Assembly (NCBI GenBank): GCA_947472115.1
Contig: CANIZU010000085.1
Coordinates: 1 to 7,590 of the forward strand
Length of the DNA stretch: 7,590 bases
Direction of reading: 5' to 3'
Source of the DNA: Flavobacteriales bacterium
GTDB lineage: Bacteria; Bacteroidota; Bacteroidia; NS11-12g; UBA955
The first letter of the stretch is position 1. Every line of letters starts with the position of its first letter. Positions 1-6,880 of the stretch are shown here, one piece after another. The notes beneath the pieces were generated by a model. That model did no database searches, was not told the DNA's origin, and was given only the letters and a program-made list of their open reading frames with translations. The position numbers and the translations under genes are program-made.

Positions 1-845
1 AGCTCAAGGATCGCATTTTAAAAGAAACGGGCTTGCCGATTAGTTTTGGGGTGGCGAGCAATAAAACGGTAAGCAAGGTTGCCACGGGGACCGCAAAGCC
101 AGCAGGGCAAAGAAAGGTGGATTACGGCGATGAAAAACCTTTCCTTGCACCGCTTTCGGTGAGGAAAATCCCTGGGGTTGGCAACGAAACCTATCGTACC
201 TTGAGATCATTGGGGATACAATACATCAAAACGCTGCAAGAAATGCCCATGGAATTGCTATCGAAGACACTTCAAAAACCTGGCATCGACTTATGGAAAA
301 AGGCGCAGGGGATCGACAATCGCAAAGTGGAACCCTACCAAGAACGGAAAAGCATTGGCACTGAGCGGACCTTCGAAAAAGACACAATTGACGTCGTTAA
401 GTTGCGCAATCTAATGAGCGCGATGGCCGAAAACTTGGCATATCAACTCAGAAAGGGCGATAAAATCTGTGCTTGCATCACGGTAAAGGTGAGATACAGC
501 GACTTCAATACGCACACTTTACAGGCAAAGATTCCTTATACCAGTGCAGACCATATCATCATTGCCAAAACCATGGAATTGTTTGACCGTTTGTATAGTC
601 GACGATTACTGATTCGTTTGGTGGGTGTACGACTTAGCAATTTGGTAAGCGGCGGATTTCAGATGAATTTGTTTGAGGATTCGGAGGAGATGGCCAATTT
701 ATATCAGGCGATGGATCGCATGAGGAATCGATTTGGGAGCCAGGCCGTTCGCAGAGCGAACGGCCTGGACGTGAAAAGCATCGGCCGGTCAGACAATCCC
801 TTTGATGGTGGTCCGCCCCCTTTATTAGCAAATCGCAGAAGCTAA
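1..845 (+). CDS. dinB: DNA polymerase IV (Y-family), 3' part, truncated by window start
   Basis: This is the C-terminal 280 residues of a translesion DNA polymerase, open in frame from base 3 to the TAA at 843-845. The family copies past damaged template bases with low fidelity in the cytoplasm. The true start and the catalytic SxDE palm motif lie upstream of the window. The visible part begins in the last palm segment, with the conserved pattern GVASNKTVSKVAT followed by KPxGQ. A helix-hairpin-helix thumb motif (KIPGVG, visible residues 55-60) comes next, then the little-finger domain from about residue 115 (KSIGTERTF) to about 215. QMNLF at visible residues 220-224 fits a sliding-clamp binding motif. 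It is followed by a tail of about 55 residues (RNRFG, SIGR, NPF, PP) that I recall as usual in Bacteroidota DinB proteins. An apparent TTG start at base 33 is only an artefact of truncation. A strong hairpin lies inside the 3' end. The family call is firm; the DinB subfamily is very likely. Confidence 0.93.
   Translation, partial: LKDRILKETGLPISFGVASNKTVSKVATGTAKPAGQRKVDYGDEKPFLAPLSVRKIPGVGNETYRTLRSLGIQYIKTLQEMPMELLSKTLQKPGIDLWKKAQGIDNRKVEPYQERKSIGTERTFEKDTIDVVKLRNLMSAMAENLAYQLRKGDKICACITVKVRYSDFNTHTLQAKIPYTSADHIIIAKTMELFDRLYSRRLLIRLVGVRLSNLVSGGFQMNLFEDSEEMANLYQAMDRMRNRFGSQAVRRANGLDVKSIGRSDNPFDGGPPPLLANRRS
740..768 (+). repeat. Perfect 13-bp inverted repeat (hairpin) inside dinB
   Basis: The arms at 740-752 (CCAGGCCGTTCGC) and 756-768 are exact reverse complements, separated by the 3-nt loop AGA. 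The first flanking pair (G739/A769) does not match, so the stem is exactly 13 bp. It is GC-rich and lies in codons for QAVRRANGL, a part of DinB that is fairly conserved, so it is in frame and does not disrupt the protein. No T-run follows, so it is not a standard intrinsic terminator. No second copy of the arm was seen in the window. It could act as an mRNA structure or a protein-binding palindrome, or have no function. Confidence 0.85.
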
Positions 846-855
846 TATCACCCTG

Positions 856-890
856 ATTCGGTAAGATTTATTGCGTTTTATGCACCGAAT
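856..890 (+). repeat. 7-bp inverted repeat after dinB
   Basis: ATTCGGT at 856-862 is matched by ACCGAAT at 884-890 with a 21-nt spacer. It begins 11 nt after the dinB stop codon. The spacer is AT-rich and no T-run follows the right arm, so it is a poor fit to an intrinsic terminator. It could be chance, a weak mRNA 3' structure, or an operator-like site upstream of the next gene. The rest of the 108-nt gap (846-953) shows only a poor promoter match, TTTATTTG at 925-932, which agrees with TAnnTTTG at five of six fixed positions and has no well-spaced TTG upstream. Confidence 0.3.
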
Positions 891-953
891 GTACCATACC
901 CTTCCAATTGTGGGTTATTTCCGTTTTATTTGTAATAGGTATCATTAAACCCC

Positions 954-3242
954 ATGAAACTAAGCAACCTATTCCTCTTTATCAGCATTTTAAGTATTCA
1001 AGCAGTTACGGCGCAGACCAAACCTGTACTCAAAGCCCGTGAAAATTTTGCCAATGGAAAATATCCAGAAGCAAGAAAATATTGTATTAGCGGCCTAGAA
1101 GACGATAAATCCACCACTGAACTTTGGTACATCAAAGCCATCTCCGAGTTTGAGATGTATCAACTAGAAAAATATCGCAAAGAAGAAACCGATTACTTCA
1201 AAGAATCAATGAAAAGTGCGGTGAAGGCGATTGGTTACGATGACGAACTAAGACTTTACAAAGTATACGGCGAACGATTCAAACCATTGGTGGCCGCCAA
1301 CAACAAAGAAGCCATCAGCAATTATGGTCAAGGCCGCTACCCTCGTGCCCTTCAGACCTATAAAATTAGCTATGAACTTACCGGAGATACTATCGCGTTA
1401 GGTATGGCTGGTCACTGTTACTTTTTGATGAAGCAAAACCTCGACGCAGTAAAGACCCTAAGGAAGGTTGCCACGATGAACTATGGCGCCAACGCAGAAA
1501 ACAAACACAAGAAAACCTATGTGAGAGAAGCGTTTGAAGATCTTACCGATTACTATTTGAATGAGGCCAAAATGAAAGACAGCGCTTTGTTCTATTGCGA
1601 AATGGGACTATCCGTCTTTCCATTGAATTTGAAATTGTTGGGATGGGAACGACAAATGCTGAATCTCGAATTGGCATCAACCCGCAGCAATACAGGATAT
1701 AGTGCGATGTACAACCAGTGGTTGCAAAAGGCGTTGATCTACTTCCCGAGCGACACCTTCTATCTGCATGAACAAAACAATTTTTACCTCAATCGCATTG
1801 GCTACTTAACCCAAGAAAATGATTGGGCGGAAGCGGAAATGACTTATCAGGATTTCTTTGAGCGAAAAGCCGATCTTTTGGGTCGAAAATCAAAGAACGC
1901 TACCGATCCATTCTTATTGAACGATACAAGCAAATTCATTACCCAGAGCTTAGAATATTACCTAAGCAACAACGCCCCAGGCGGTACTGTATTCTTCTTC
2001 TACAAGTGGTACCCAATGCAATTCAAAAGTGGAGCCATCGATGAGAAGCGGATGGAAGCCCTGCTAAACAATCCACCAAAAACCATTAGCCACCGTTTGA
2101 TTGGCATGTTGATGGATCATGCAGGTAATAAATATCCAAAAAATGCCAACCTAAAAAAGCATCGTATGGCCATCTACAATCAATGGATTAAGCAACCCAT
2201 CGCCTACTATGATTGGCAGCGAATCATTACCCTTAGTGATTCTGTGGTCAAAGATTTTCCAAAAAACACCACCCTAAAACCCCAACAACAGCAATTATTG
2301 GCTAGGGGCATTGATTCATTGACAAAACACGGTCAAATGGATTTGGCTTGGGGACTTTATTATCGACTTCAAAAGGAGAATCCCAAATTTGCGACGTTAA
2401 ACAAACTTCAGATCAGTTTGGCGAAAGCAGATTTCGAGAAACGTTTCAAAGGAAGCAAAATCGCCTATTCTAAAGTCAAAGGCAAACAAGTTTCAAATAC
2501 GGGTTGGTCGGGCATCGTTAAGACTTGTACCCCAGGAACCTTGCCAGATAGCACAAACCAAAAGATTACAAATCGTATCAATTACTTCCGTCAGAACGCC
2601 GGGATACCTAATGCAGTAAGATTGGACGAGGACAAGCAAATTGCCTGTTTGGCTGCCGCCACGATGTATGCCCCCATTGGCGTATTCAGTCGCGAACCCA
2701 AACCAGAAACCCACAAGTGTTTTTCTCAGCCTGCCGCCGATGCCGCCGCCTATGGCCAAGCCATTTTAGAATCCAATCCTGCGCAGAGTGTCACGGTGCT
2801 CATGAGCGATAATAAAAGCGACGAGATGTATAACCGTCGTTTAATTACCCATCCTGGATTAACTAACTATGGATATGGTTGCGCCGACAATAATTCTGTT
2901 TTTTGGATGGCCGATAAGTCGTTGTTAAAAATCGATTCTGCTTATTACAAAGATCATTTCGTAACATGGCCCGCGGCGGGTGCCTCACCAACCATGCTTG
3001 CTTTTGATAAATGGAGCTTTTCTATACTACAGCCGCTTGCAGAAGCAACAGTATCAATGACTTCCACCAAACATGGCAAAGTAGAATGTGACGTGCGCGA
3101 AGAAGCTGGAAATGGACTTGGGCTTCCAACTTTGGTGATTGTTCCGCTAGGCATGCCCAAATGGGAAACGGGCGATGTAATCAAAATAACGGTTACCCTA
3201 AAAAATAAAAAAGTATATACCTACTCAACTGAGTTGTTCTAA
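954..3242 (+). CDS. Exported protein: TPR-like helical region, degenerate CAP domain and C-terminal beta domain
   Basis: This 762-residue protein has no function I can name. It starts with a Sec signal peptide (MKLSNLF, a hydrophobic stretch, then likely cleavage after VTA before QTKP, about residue 20-21) with no lipobox cysteine, so it should be periplasmic or secreted. Residues 25-500 are mostly helical with TPR-like units, for example FANGKYPEARKY near 32 and YGQGRYPRALQTY near 124. Residues 540-652 resemble a CAP (SCP/PR-1) domain of a type found in bacterial exported proteins: NRINYFRQNAGI at 540, then an Ala-rich helix, HKCF at 587-590, NRRLITHPG at 627-635 and FWM at 650-652. Where I recall SH and GHRR in relatives, this protein has SR (R580) and YNRR (N627), so the usual histidines seem lost. 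Residues 672-762, with WP, KWSFSI and a final YTYSTELF, look like the beta-sandwich often attached to such CAP domains. ATG at 954 is chosen because the signal peptide follows directly; no Shine-Dalgarno is visible. The gene stands alone between dinB and a tRNA. Confidence 0.8.
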   Translation: MKLSNLFLFISILSIQAVTAQTKPVLKARENFANGKYPEARKYCISGLEDDKSTTELWYIKAISEFEMYQLEKYRKEETDYFKESMKSAVKAIGYDDELRLYKVYGERFKPLVAANNKEAISNYGQGRYPRALQTYKISYELTGDTIALGMAGHCYFLMKQNLDAVKTLRKVATMNYGANAENKHKKTYVREAFEDLTDYYLNEAKMKDSALFYCEMGLSVFPLNLKLLGWERQMLNLELASTRSNTGYSAMYNQWLQKALIYFPSDTFYLHEQNNFYLNRIGYLTQENDWAEAEMTYQDFFERKADLLGRKSKNATDPFLLNDTSKFITQSLEYYLSNNAPGGTVFFFYKWYPMQFKSGAIDEKRMEALLNNPPKTISHRLIGMLMDHAGNKYPKNANLKKHRMAIYNQWIKQPIAYYDWQRIITLSDSVVKDFPKNTTLKPQQQQLLARGIDSLTKHGQMDLAWGLYYRLQKENPKFATLNKLQISLAKADFEKRFKGSKIAYSKVKGKQVSNTGWSGIVKTCTPGTLPDSTNQKITNRINYFRQNAGIPNAVRLDEDKQIACLAAATMYAPIGVFSREPKPETHKCFSQPAADAAAYGQAILESNPAQSVTVLMSDNKSDEMYNRRLITHPGLTNYGYGCADNNSVFWMADKSLLKIDSAYYKDHFVTWPAAGASPTMLAFDKWSFSILQPLAEATVSMTSTKHGKVECDVREEAGNGLGLPTLVIVPLGMPKWETGDVIKITVTLKNKKVYTYSTELF

Positions 3243-3273
3243 TTGCTTTATTCCTATTATTTCATTACCTTTG
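3243..3273 (+). promoter_or_regulatory. Bacteroidota-type promoter of tRNA-Leu
   Basis: TACCTTTG at 3266-3273 is an exact match to the Bacteroidota -7 element TAnnTTTG. TTG at 3243-3245 lies 20 nt upstream and fits the -33 element. Transcription would begin near 3280, giving a 5' leader of about 18 nt before the mature tRNA end at 3298. The -33 element starts directly after the stop codon of the preceding gene (TAA at 3240-3242), so the promoter fills the 55-nt gap. The call is from motif and spacing only. Confidence 0.6.
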
Positions 3274-3297
3274 CAGTCCTTTTTTAGGATCCTTTCT

Positions 3298-3379
3298 GCA
3301 CGCGTGGCGTAATTGGTAGCCGCACCAGACTTAGGATCTGGCGCCGTAAGGTGTGTGGGTTCGAGTCCCTCCGCGTGCA
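3298..3379 (+). tRNA. tRNA-Leu (anticodon UAG)
   Basis: This is a class II tRNA read by eye. The 7-bp acceptor stem pairs GCACGCG (3298-3304) with CGCGTGC (3372-3378), with discriminator A at 3379 and no encoded CCA. The D stem is GCG/CGC (3307-3309 with 3321-3323) and the loop contains TTGGTAG. The anticodon stem CCAGA/TCTGG (3325-3329 with 3337-3341) closes the loop CTTAGGA, with anticodon TAG at 3332-3334, which reads CUA and other CUN leucine codons. A long variable arm at 3342-3354 forms a 4-bp stem (with one G-U pair) capped by the GNRA tetraloop GTAA, as expected for leucine. The T loop is TTCGAGT (3360-3366). The T stem GTGGG/CCCTC has one T-T mismatch (3356 with 3370), which is unusual. 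The overall layout follows E. coli tRNA-Leu(UAG) closely. Confidence 0.96.
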
Positions 3380-3384
3380 CTACT

Positions 3385-3432
3385 CCCCTCCAATTGTTGC
3401 TGTTAGGCAATGTGGCGGGGATTTTCATTTTA
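3385..3432 (+). terminator. Terminator-like hairpin between tRNA-Leu and tig
   Basis: CCCCTCC at 3385-3391 can pair with GGCGGGG at 3414-3420 (six pairs and one T-C mismatch). An inner TTGC/GCAA stem (3397-3400 with 3407-3410) closes the loop TGTTAG, with an imperfect internal loop between the two stems. The right arm runs straight into the T-rich stretch ATTTTCATTTTA. It starts 5 nt after the tRNA, so it probably ends the tRNA transcript. It also lies upstream of the trigger factor gene, so partial read-through could supply tig. Confidence 0.55.
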
Positions 3433-3457
3433 TCACATCACCCAATAGAAAAAAAGC

Positions 3458-3472
3458 AATATTGTGAATATT
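3458..3472 (+). repeat. AATATT-GTG-AATATT around the tig start codon
   Basis: AATATT at 3458-3463 and AATATT at 3467-3472 flank the GTG start of tig exactly. Since AATATT is its own reverse complement, they form both a direct and an inverted repeat, with the start codon as the 3-nt loop. The six A-T pairs make only a weak stem, so a regulatory role is speculative. Confidence 0.4.
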
Positions 3473-4849
3473 CAACTCGAAAAACACGACGATCTTAACC
3501 TTACTGTCATCATTGCACTTGGCAAATCAGATTACCAAGAAAAGGTAGAAAAAGAAGTAAAACGCATTCAGAAAACCGCCAATATCAAAGGTTTCCGTCC
3601 AGGAAAAGCCCCTATGGGAATGGTTCATAAATTGTATGGCAAAGGAATTCTAGCCGACGAAATTCAGCGTATGGCATCCGACGCGATGAACAACTACATC
3701 GAAGAGAACAAATTGGATATTCTAGGCTACCCCATCGCAAGTAATAAAGTAGAAAGCGAAATTGATATCGACGGTAGTGAAGATTTTACGTTTGCTTTTG
3801 ATTGTGGTTTGGCGCCTCAATTTGAACTTAGTGTTTCTAAAAAGGATACTTTGGAGCAATTTGATATTACCGTTACCGATAAAGAAGTTACAGACGATAT
3901 CAATTACTCTAGAAAGCGTCATGGCAAAATGGTTGATATCGAAGCAGCAGAAGAGGAAGATATCATCTACGCAAATGTCAATGAGTTGAATGAAGATGGA
4001 AGTATTTTGGATGGCGGCTTAACCGATAAAAACATCAGCTTCGTATCGTCTTTGATCGAAGATAAGAAAGTAAAAGATTCTGTTTTGGGCAAAAAAGTGG
4101 GCGACCAGTTCAATGCCGATATCAAAACATTGCTCAACAATAACGAAACCGTTATTTCCAATACATTGGGAATCGCAAAAGAGGGCGTGAACGACCTTAG
4201 CAGCAATTTCAGTGTCACCGTAACTGAAATCAAACGCAGAATCGATGCAGAAATCAACGAGGAATACTATAAAGAAGTTTTTGGCGACTTAGAAATCCCT
4301 TCAAGCGAAGAGGAATACCGTGAAAAGATCCAAGCGAATTTAGAAAACTACTACCGCAATGAATCTGAACTTTGGTTAGATCATCAAATTGGTCATTTGT
4401 TGATGGAGAAGCACAATATCAACTTGCCTGATGAATTCTTAAAGCGTTGGTTAATCACTACCAAAGAAAACGAATATACTTTTGAGAACATCGACGAGAA
4501 ATATGCGGAAGAGAAAAGTGCATTGCAACGTCGTTTGGTAATCGATAAAATTGCTGCCCAATCAGATTTGAAGAGCACTGAAGCAGAAATCAGAGAAGAA
4601 GCGCGCATTTATTTCCACGGATTATACCGTCAGTACGGATTAAATATCCCAATGAACGACGCATTCTTGGACGAAAGCATCAACAAGAAACTTGCAGAAC
4701 GCGAATTTGTAATGCAGATGGCAGACCGCGTAATTTATCGCAAAGCCTATGATGCAGTAAAAGAATTAATTACCATCAAAGCAAAGAAAATCAGCGTTGA
4801 AGATTATTTCACACAAGTAAATGCGCACAAATCTGCGCATGGTGAATAA
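3464..4849 (+). CDS. tig: Trigger factor, ribosome-associated chaperone
   Basis: Trigger factor binds ribosomal protein uL23 at the exit tunnel and shields nascent chains in the cytoplasm. The protein has 461 residues, against 432 in E. coli. The N-terminal ribosome-binding domain has the signature GFRPGKAP at residues 43-50, the same position as in E. coli. A segment at about 160-255 occupies the place of the FKBP-type PPIase domain but is very divergent: I cannot find the usual FKBP pattern, and prolyl isomerase activity is doubtful. The C-terminal helical chaperone domain follows, rich in Glu and Lys. The start is GTG at 3464: the frame has a stop (TAG) at 3446-3448 and no ATG between, and the protein begins with MNIQLEKHDDLN, which fits the family. 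No Shine-Dalgarno is visible; an A-rich run lies at 3449-3455. No clear own promoter was seen, so it may depend partly on read-through from the tRNA. It is followed by clpP and clpX, the classic order. Confidence 0.95.
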   Translation: MNIQLEKHDDLNLTVIIALGKSDYQEKVEKEVKRIQKTANIKGFRPGKAPMGMVHKLYGKGILADEIQRMASDAMNNYIEENKLDILGYPIASNKVESEIDIDGSEDFTFAFDCGLAPQFELSVSKKDTLEQFDITVTDKEVTDDINYSRKRHGKMVDIEAAEEEDIIYANVNELNEDGSILDGGLTDKNISFVSSLIEDKKVKDSVLGKKVGDQFNADIKTLLNNNETVISNTLGIAKEGVNDLSSNFSVTVTEIKRRIDAEINEEYYKEVFGDLEIPSSEEEYREKIQANLENYYRNESELWLDHQIGHLLMEKHNINLPDEFLKRWLITTKENEYTFENIDEKYAEEKSALQRRLVIDKIAAQSDLKSTEAEIREEARIYFHGLYRQYGLNIPMNDAFLDESINKKLAEREFVMQMADRVIYRKAYDAVKELITIKAKKISVEDYFTQVNAHKSAHGE

Positions 4850-4856
4850 CCTTTTC

Positions 4857-4864
4857 TATATTTG
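4857..4864 (+). promoter_or_regulatory. Possible clpP promoter -7 element in the tig-clpP gap
   Basis: TATATTTG matches the Bacteroidota -7 consensus TAnnTTTG exactly and lies in the 38-nt gap between the tig stop and the clpP ATG. Transcription would begin near 4870, about 18 nt ahead of the start codon at 4888. The -33 region is weak: CTG at 4833-4835 is the nearest candidate at a suitable distance. It could let clpP-clpX be expressed separately from tig. Confidence 0.4.
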
Positions 4865-4887
4865 ATTTGTTAAATAACCACAACAAC

Positions 4888-5580
4888 ATGGACTACGGTA
4901 AAGAATTTGAGAAATACGCGACCAAGCACTTGGGAATAAGCAGCCTAAAGATGGATAATTACACCAAACTGGTTTCCCAGAGTGGTGGTATCTACGGATT
5001 AACCCCTAACATCATCGAAGAACGTCAGATGAACGCGAGCGTCATTGATATTTTCTCTCGTTTGATGATGGACCGAATCATTTTCTTAGGTGTTCCCATT
5101 TACGAAGATGTGGCTAACATCATCATGGGACAATTGCTATTCTTAGAAAGCGCAAACCCAAACCGCGATATTCAAATCTACATTAACAGTCCAGGTGGAA
5201 GCGTTTATGCAGGCCTAGCGATTTACGATACGATGCAGTACATCAGTTCTGATGTAGCTACCATTTGTACTGGAATGGCGGCAAGTATGGGTGCTGTTTT
5301 GATGTGCGCTGGTGCCCACGGAAAACGTACTGCCCTTCCCCACTCACGTATCATGATTCACCAACCTTTGGGCGGTGCACAAGGTCAAGCATCTGACATC
5401 GAAATCACATACAAAGAAATCAGTAAGCTAAAGAAAGAACTCTACGATATCATATCAAATCACTCTGGTCAAGCCTTTGATAAGGTTGAAAAAGATTCAG
5501 ATCGTGATTATTGGATGACAGCCGAAGAATCAAAAGCATACGGGATGATCGATGAAGTGCTCGGACGTCGTACCAAATAA
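4888..5580 (+). CDS. clpP: ATP-dependent Clp protease proteolytic subunit
   Basis: ClpP is a cytoplasmic serine peptidase that forms a double heptameric ring and degrades substrates threaded in by ClpX. The protein has 230 residues from the ATG at 4888. A TTG at 4867 would add 7 residues (MLNNHNN) but is less likely, because MDYGKEFEKYA is the usual kind of start in Bacteroidota ClpP. The catalytic triad is visible at Ser133 (in GMAASMGA), His158 (in HSRIMIHQP) and Asp207 (in SDRDYW), and its spacing of 25 and 49 residues equals that of E. coli S111, H136 and D185. The N-terminal 30 residues or so before LTPNIIEERQ may include a processed propeptide (inferred). No ClpA or second clpP is in view. 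clpX begins 6 nt after the stop, so the two are co-transcribed, with a possible promoter at 4857. Confidence 0.97.
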   Translation: MDYGKEFEKYATKHLGISSLKMDNYTKLVSQSGGIYGLTPNIIEERQMNASVIDIFSRLMMDRIIFLGVPIYEDVANIIMGQLLFLESANPNRDIQIYINSPGGSVYAGLAIYDTMQYISSDVATICTGMAASMGAVLMCAGAHGKRTALPHSRIMIHQPLGGAQGQASDIEITYKEISKLKKELYDIISNHSGQAFDKVEKDSDRDYWMTAEESKAYGMIDEVLGRRTK

Positions 5581-5586
5581 TATCGC

Positions 5587-6846
5587 ATGAAGGCGAAAGA
5601 CCCCAATTGTTCGTTCTGCGGTCGCAAGAAAAGCGAATCGTTGATGCTTATTTCCGGTTTAGATGGTCATATTTGTGACCATTGCGCCGAACAAGCGAAT
5701 AACATCGTAGAGAAAGAACTTGGCGGTTCTCCAGAATCTATCACTGATATCAATAGTACAACGGGCGAAAAAGGTGGCAAAAAGCTTCCTACGCCTATAG
5801 AGATCAAAGAACACCTTGATCAATACGTAATTGGACAAGACCAAGCAAAGCGCACGCTGAGTGTGGCCGTATACAATCATTACAAACGATTAAATAGCAA
5901 AAAAAATAACAAGAAGTCGGATGATGTGGAAATAGAAAAGTCCAACATCCTGATGATCGGCGAAACCGGTACCGGCAAAACGCTTTTGGCAAAAACCTTA
6001 GCGAAAATCCTTGATGTACCCTTTTGTATTGCCGATGCAACCGTTTTAACCGAAGCGGGTTATGTAGGCGATGATGTGGAGAGTATCCTTAGTCGTTTAC
6101 TTCAAGTGGCCAACTACAAACCCGAATTGGCAGAACGTGGCATTATCTACCTTGATGAAATGGATAAGATTAGCCGCAAAGGCGATAATGCTTCTATCAC
6201 GAGAGATGTCAGCGGCGAAGGAGTTCAGCAAGGTTTACTCAAAATCTTAGAGGGCACCATCTCTAACGTAGCACCGGAAGGCGGGAGAAAACACCCCGAC
6301 CAAAAGTATATTAAAGTTGATACCACCAACATCCTATTTATTTGTGGTGGCGCTTTTGATGGCATCGAGAGAATTATCTCAAGACGTGTTCAAAAGCAAG
6401 AATTGGGTTTCAAAAGCAGCCTAAATCGCGAAATTCAAGACAAAAAGCTACTCAGCTTGGTATCACCTCCAGATTTGAGAGCTTTCGGTCTCATTCCAGA
6501 ATTAATCGGCCGCTTACCCATATTAACAGCCCTTGAACCGCTAGATAAACCCGCATTAATGTCGATTTTATCTGACCCCAAAAATGCCCTATTAAAACAA
6601 TATCAGCACCTATTCTCATTGGATAATATCAAATTATCTTTAGAAGACGATGCAATTGATTTTATCGTCGACATGGCCTTTGAAAACAAGTTGGGCGCCC
6701 GAGGATTGAGAGGTATTTGCGAATTGATTTTGCAGGATTTTATGTTCGAAGCCCCATCACAAAAAGGAAAATCAGAATTAGTTATTACCAAAGCCATCGC
6801 CGAAGAAAAATGGAATCGGGCTGATAGCCAAAAATTCGCATCTTGA
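5587..6846 (+). CDS. clpX: ATP-dependent Clp protease ATP-binding subunit ClpX
   Basis: ClpX is a hexameric AAA+ unfoldase that recognises tagged or damaged proteins and feeds them to ClpP. The protein has 419 residues, close to the 424 of E. coli, and is complete. The N-terminal zinc-binding domain has Cys8, Cys11, Cys30 and Cys33. The AAA+ core carries Walker A GETGTGKT (125-132), pore-loop GYVG (158-161), Walker B IIYLDEMDK (186-194) and the RKH loop (234-236). The ClpP-docking loop reads LGF (273-275), the conservative form of IGF. The arginine finger is in LIGRLP (R309), and sensor 2 is GARGLR (370-375, R372). Every motif needed for ATP hydrolysis, substrate gripping and ClpP binding is present. 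The start is ATG at 5587, 6 nt after clpP, with no Shine-Dalgarno visible in the short gap. No lon gene follows; the next gene is a transporter. Confidence 0.97.
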   Translation: MKAKDPNCSFCGRKKSESLMLISGLDGHICDHCAEQANNIVEKELGGSPESITDINSTTGEKGGKKLPTPIEIKEHLDQYVIGQDQAKRTLSVAVYNHYKRLNSKKNNKKSDDVEIEKSNILMIGETGTGKTLLAKTLAKILDVPFCIADATVLTEAGYVGDDVESILSRLLQVANYKPELAERGIIYLDEMDKISRKGDNASITRDVSGEGVQQGLLKILEGTISNVAPEGGRKHPDQKYIKVDTTNILFICGGAFDGIERIISRRVQKQELGFKSSLNREIQDKKLLSLVSPPDLRAFGLIPELIGRLPILTALEPLDKPALMSILSDPKNALLKQYQHLFSLDNIKLSLEDDAIDFIVDMAFENKLGARGLRGICELILQDFMFEAPSQKGKSELVITKAIAEEKWNRADSQKFAS

Positions 6847-6863
6847 TTTCCCACATTTTTGGG

Positions 6864-6870
6864 TAAATTG
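6864..6870 (+). promoter_or_regulatory. Weak promoter candidate before the transporter gene
   Basis: TAAATTG at 6864-6870 resembles the -7 element TAnnTTTG with one T missing, and TTG at 6843-6845 lies 18 nt upstream at a fitting -33 distance. It sits in the 34-nt gap after clpX. Only about 10 nt would separate it from the ATG, giving a nearly leaderless mRNA. Read-through from clpX is an equally good explanation. Confidence 0.2.
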
Positions 6871-6880
6871 CATTCGTCTT

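Noticed and set aside
954..3242. Lipoprotein signal for the exported protein
   Set aside because: No cysteine occurs near the end of the signal peptide; the cleavage context VTA-Q fits signal peptidase I.
3225..3428. Open frames on both strands across the tRNA gene (including 3313-3498 on +)
   Set aside because: They overlap a well-formed tRNA and its terminator, and their translations resemble no protein; tRNA genes often produce such frames.
4867..4887. TTG start giving a 7-residue longer ClpP
   Set aside because: The ATG at 4888 gives the family-typical N-terminus, and the TTG would lie at or before the predicted transcription start.
5239..5256. 8-bp inverted repeat TACATCAG/CTGATGTA inside clpP
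   Set aside because: It is short, falls in conserved coding sequence just ahead of the catalytic serine motif, and nothing else supports a role; chance is likely.
5964..5975. CCGGTACCGG palindrome in clpX
   Set aside because: It arises from the Gly-Thr-Gly codons of the Walker A motif, so protein constraint explains it.
6850..6863. Small CCCA/TGGG hairpin after clpX as a terminator
   Set aside because: Only 4 bp of stem with a 6-nt loop, and the T-run lies in the loop rather than after the stem.
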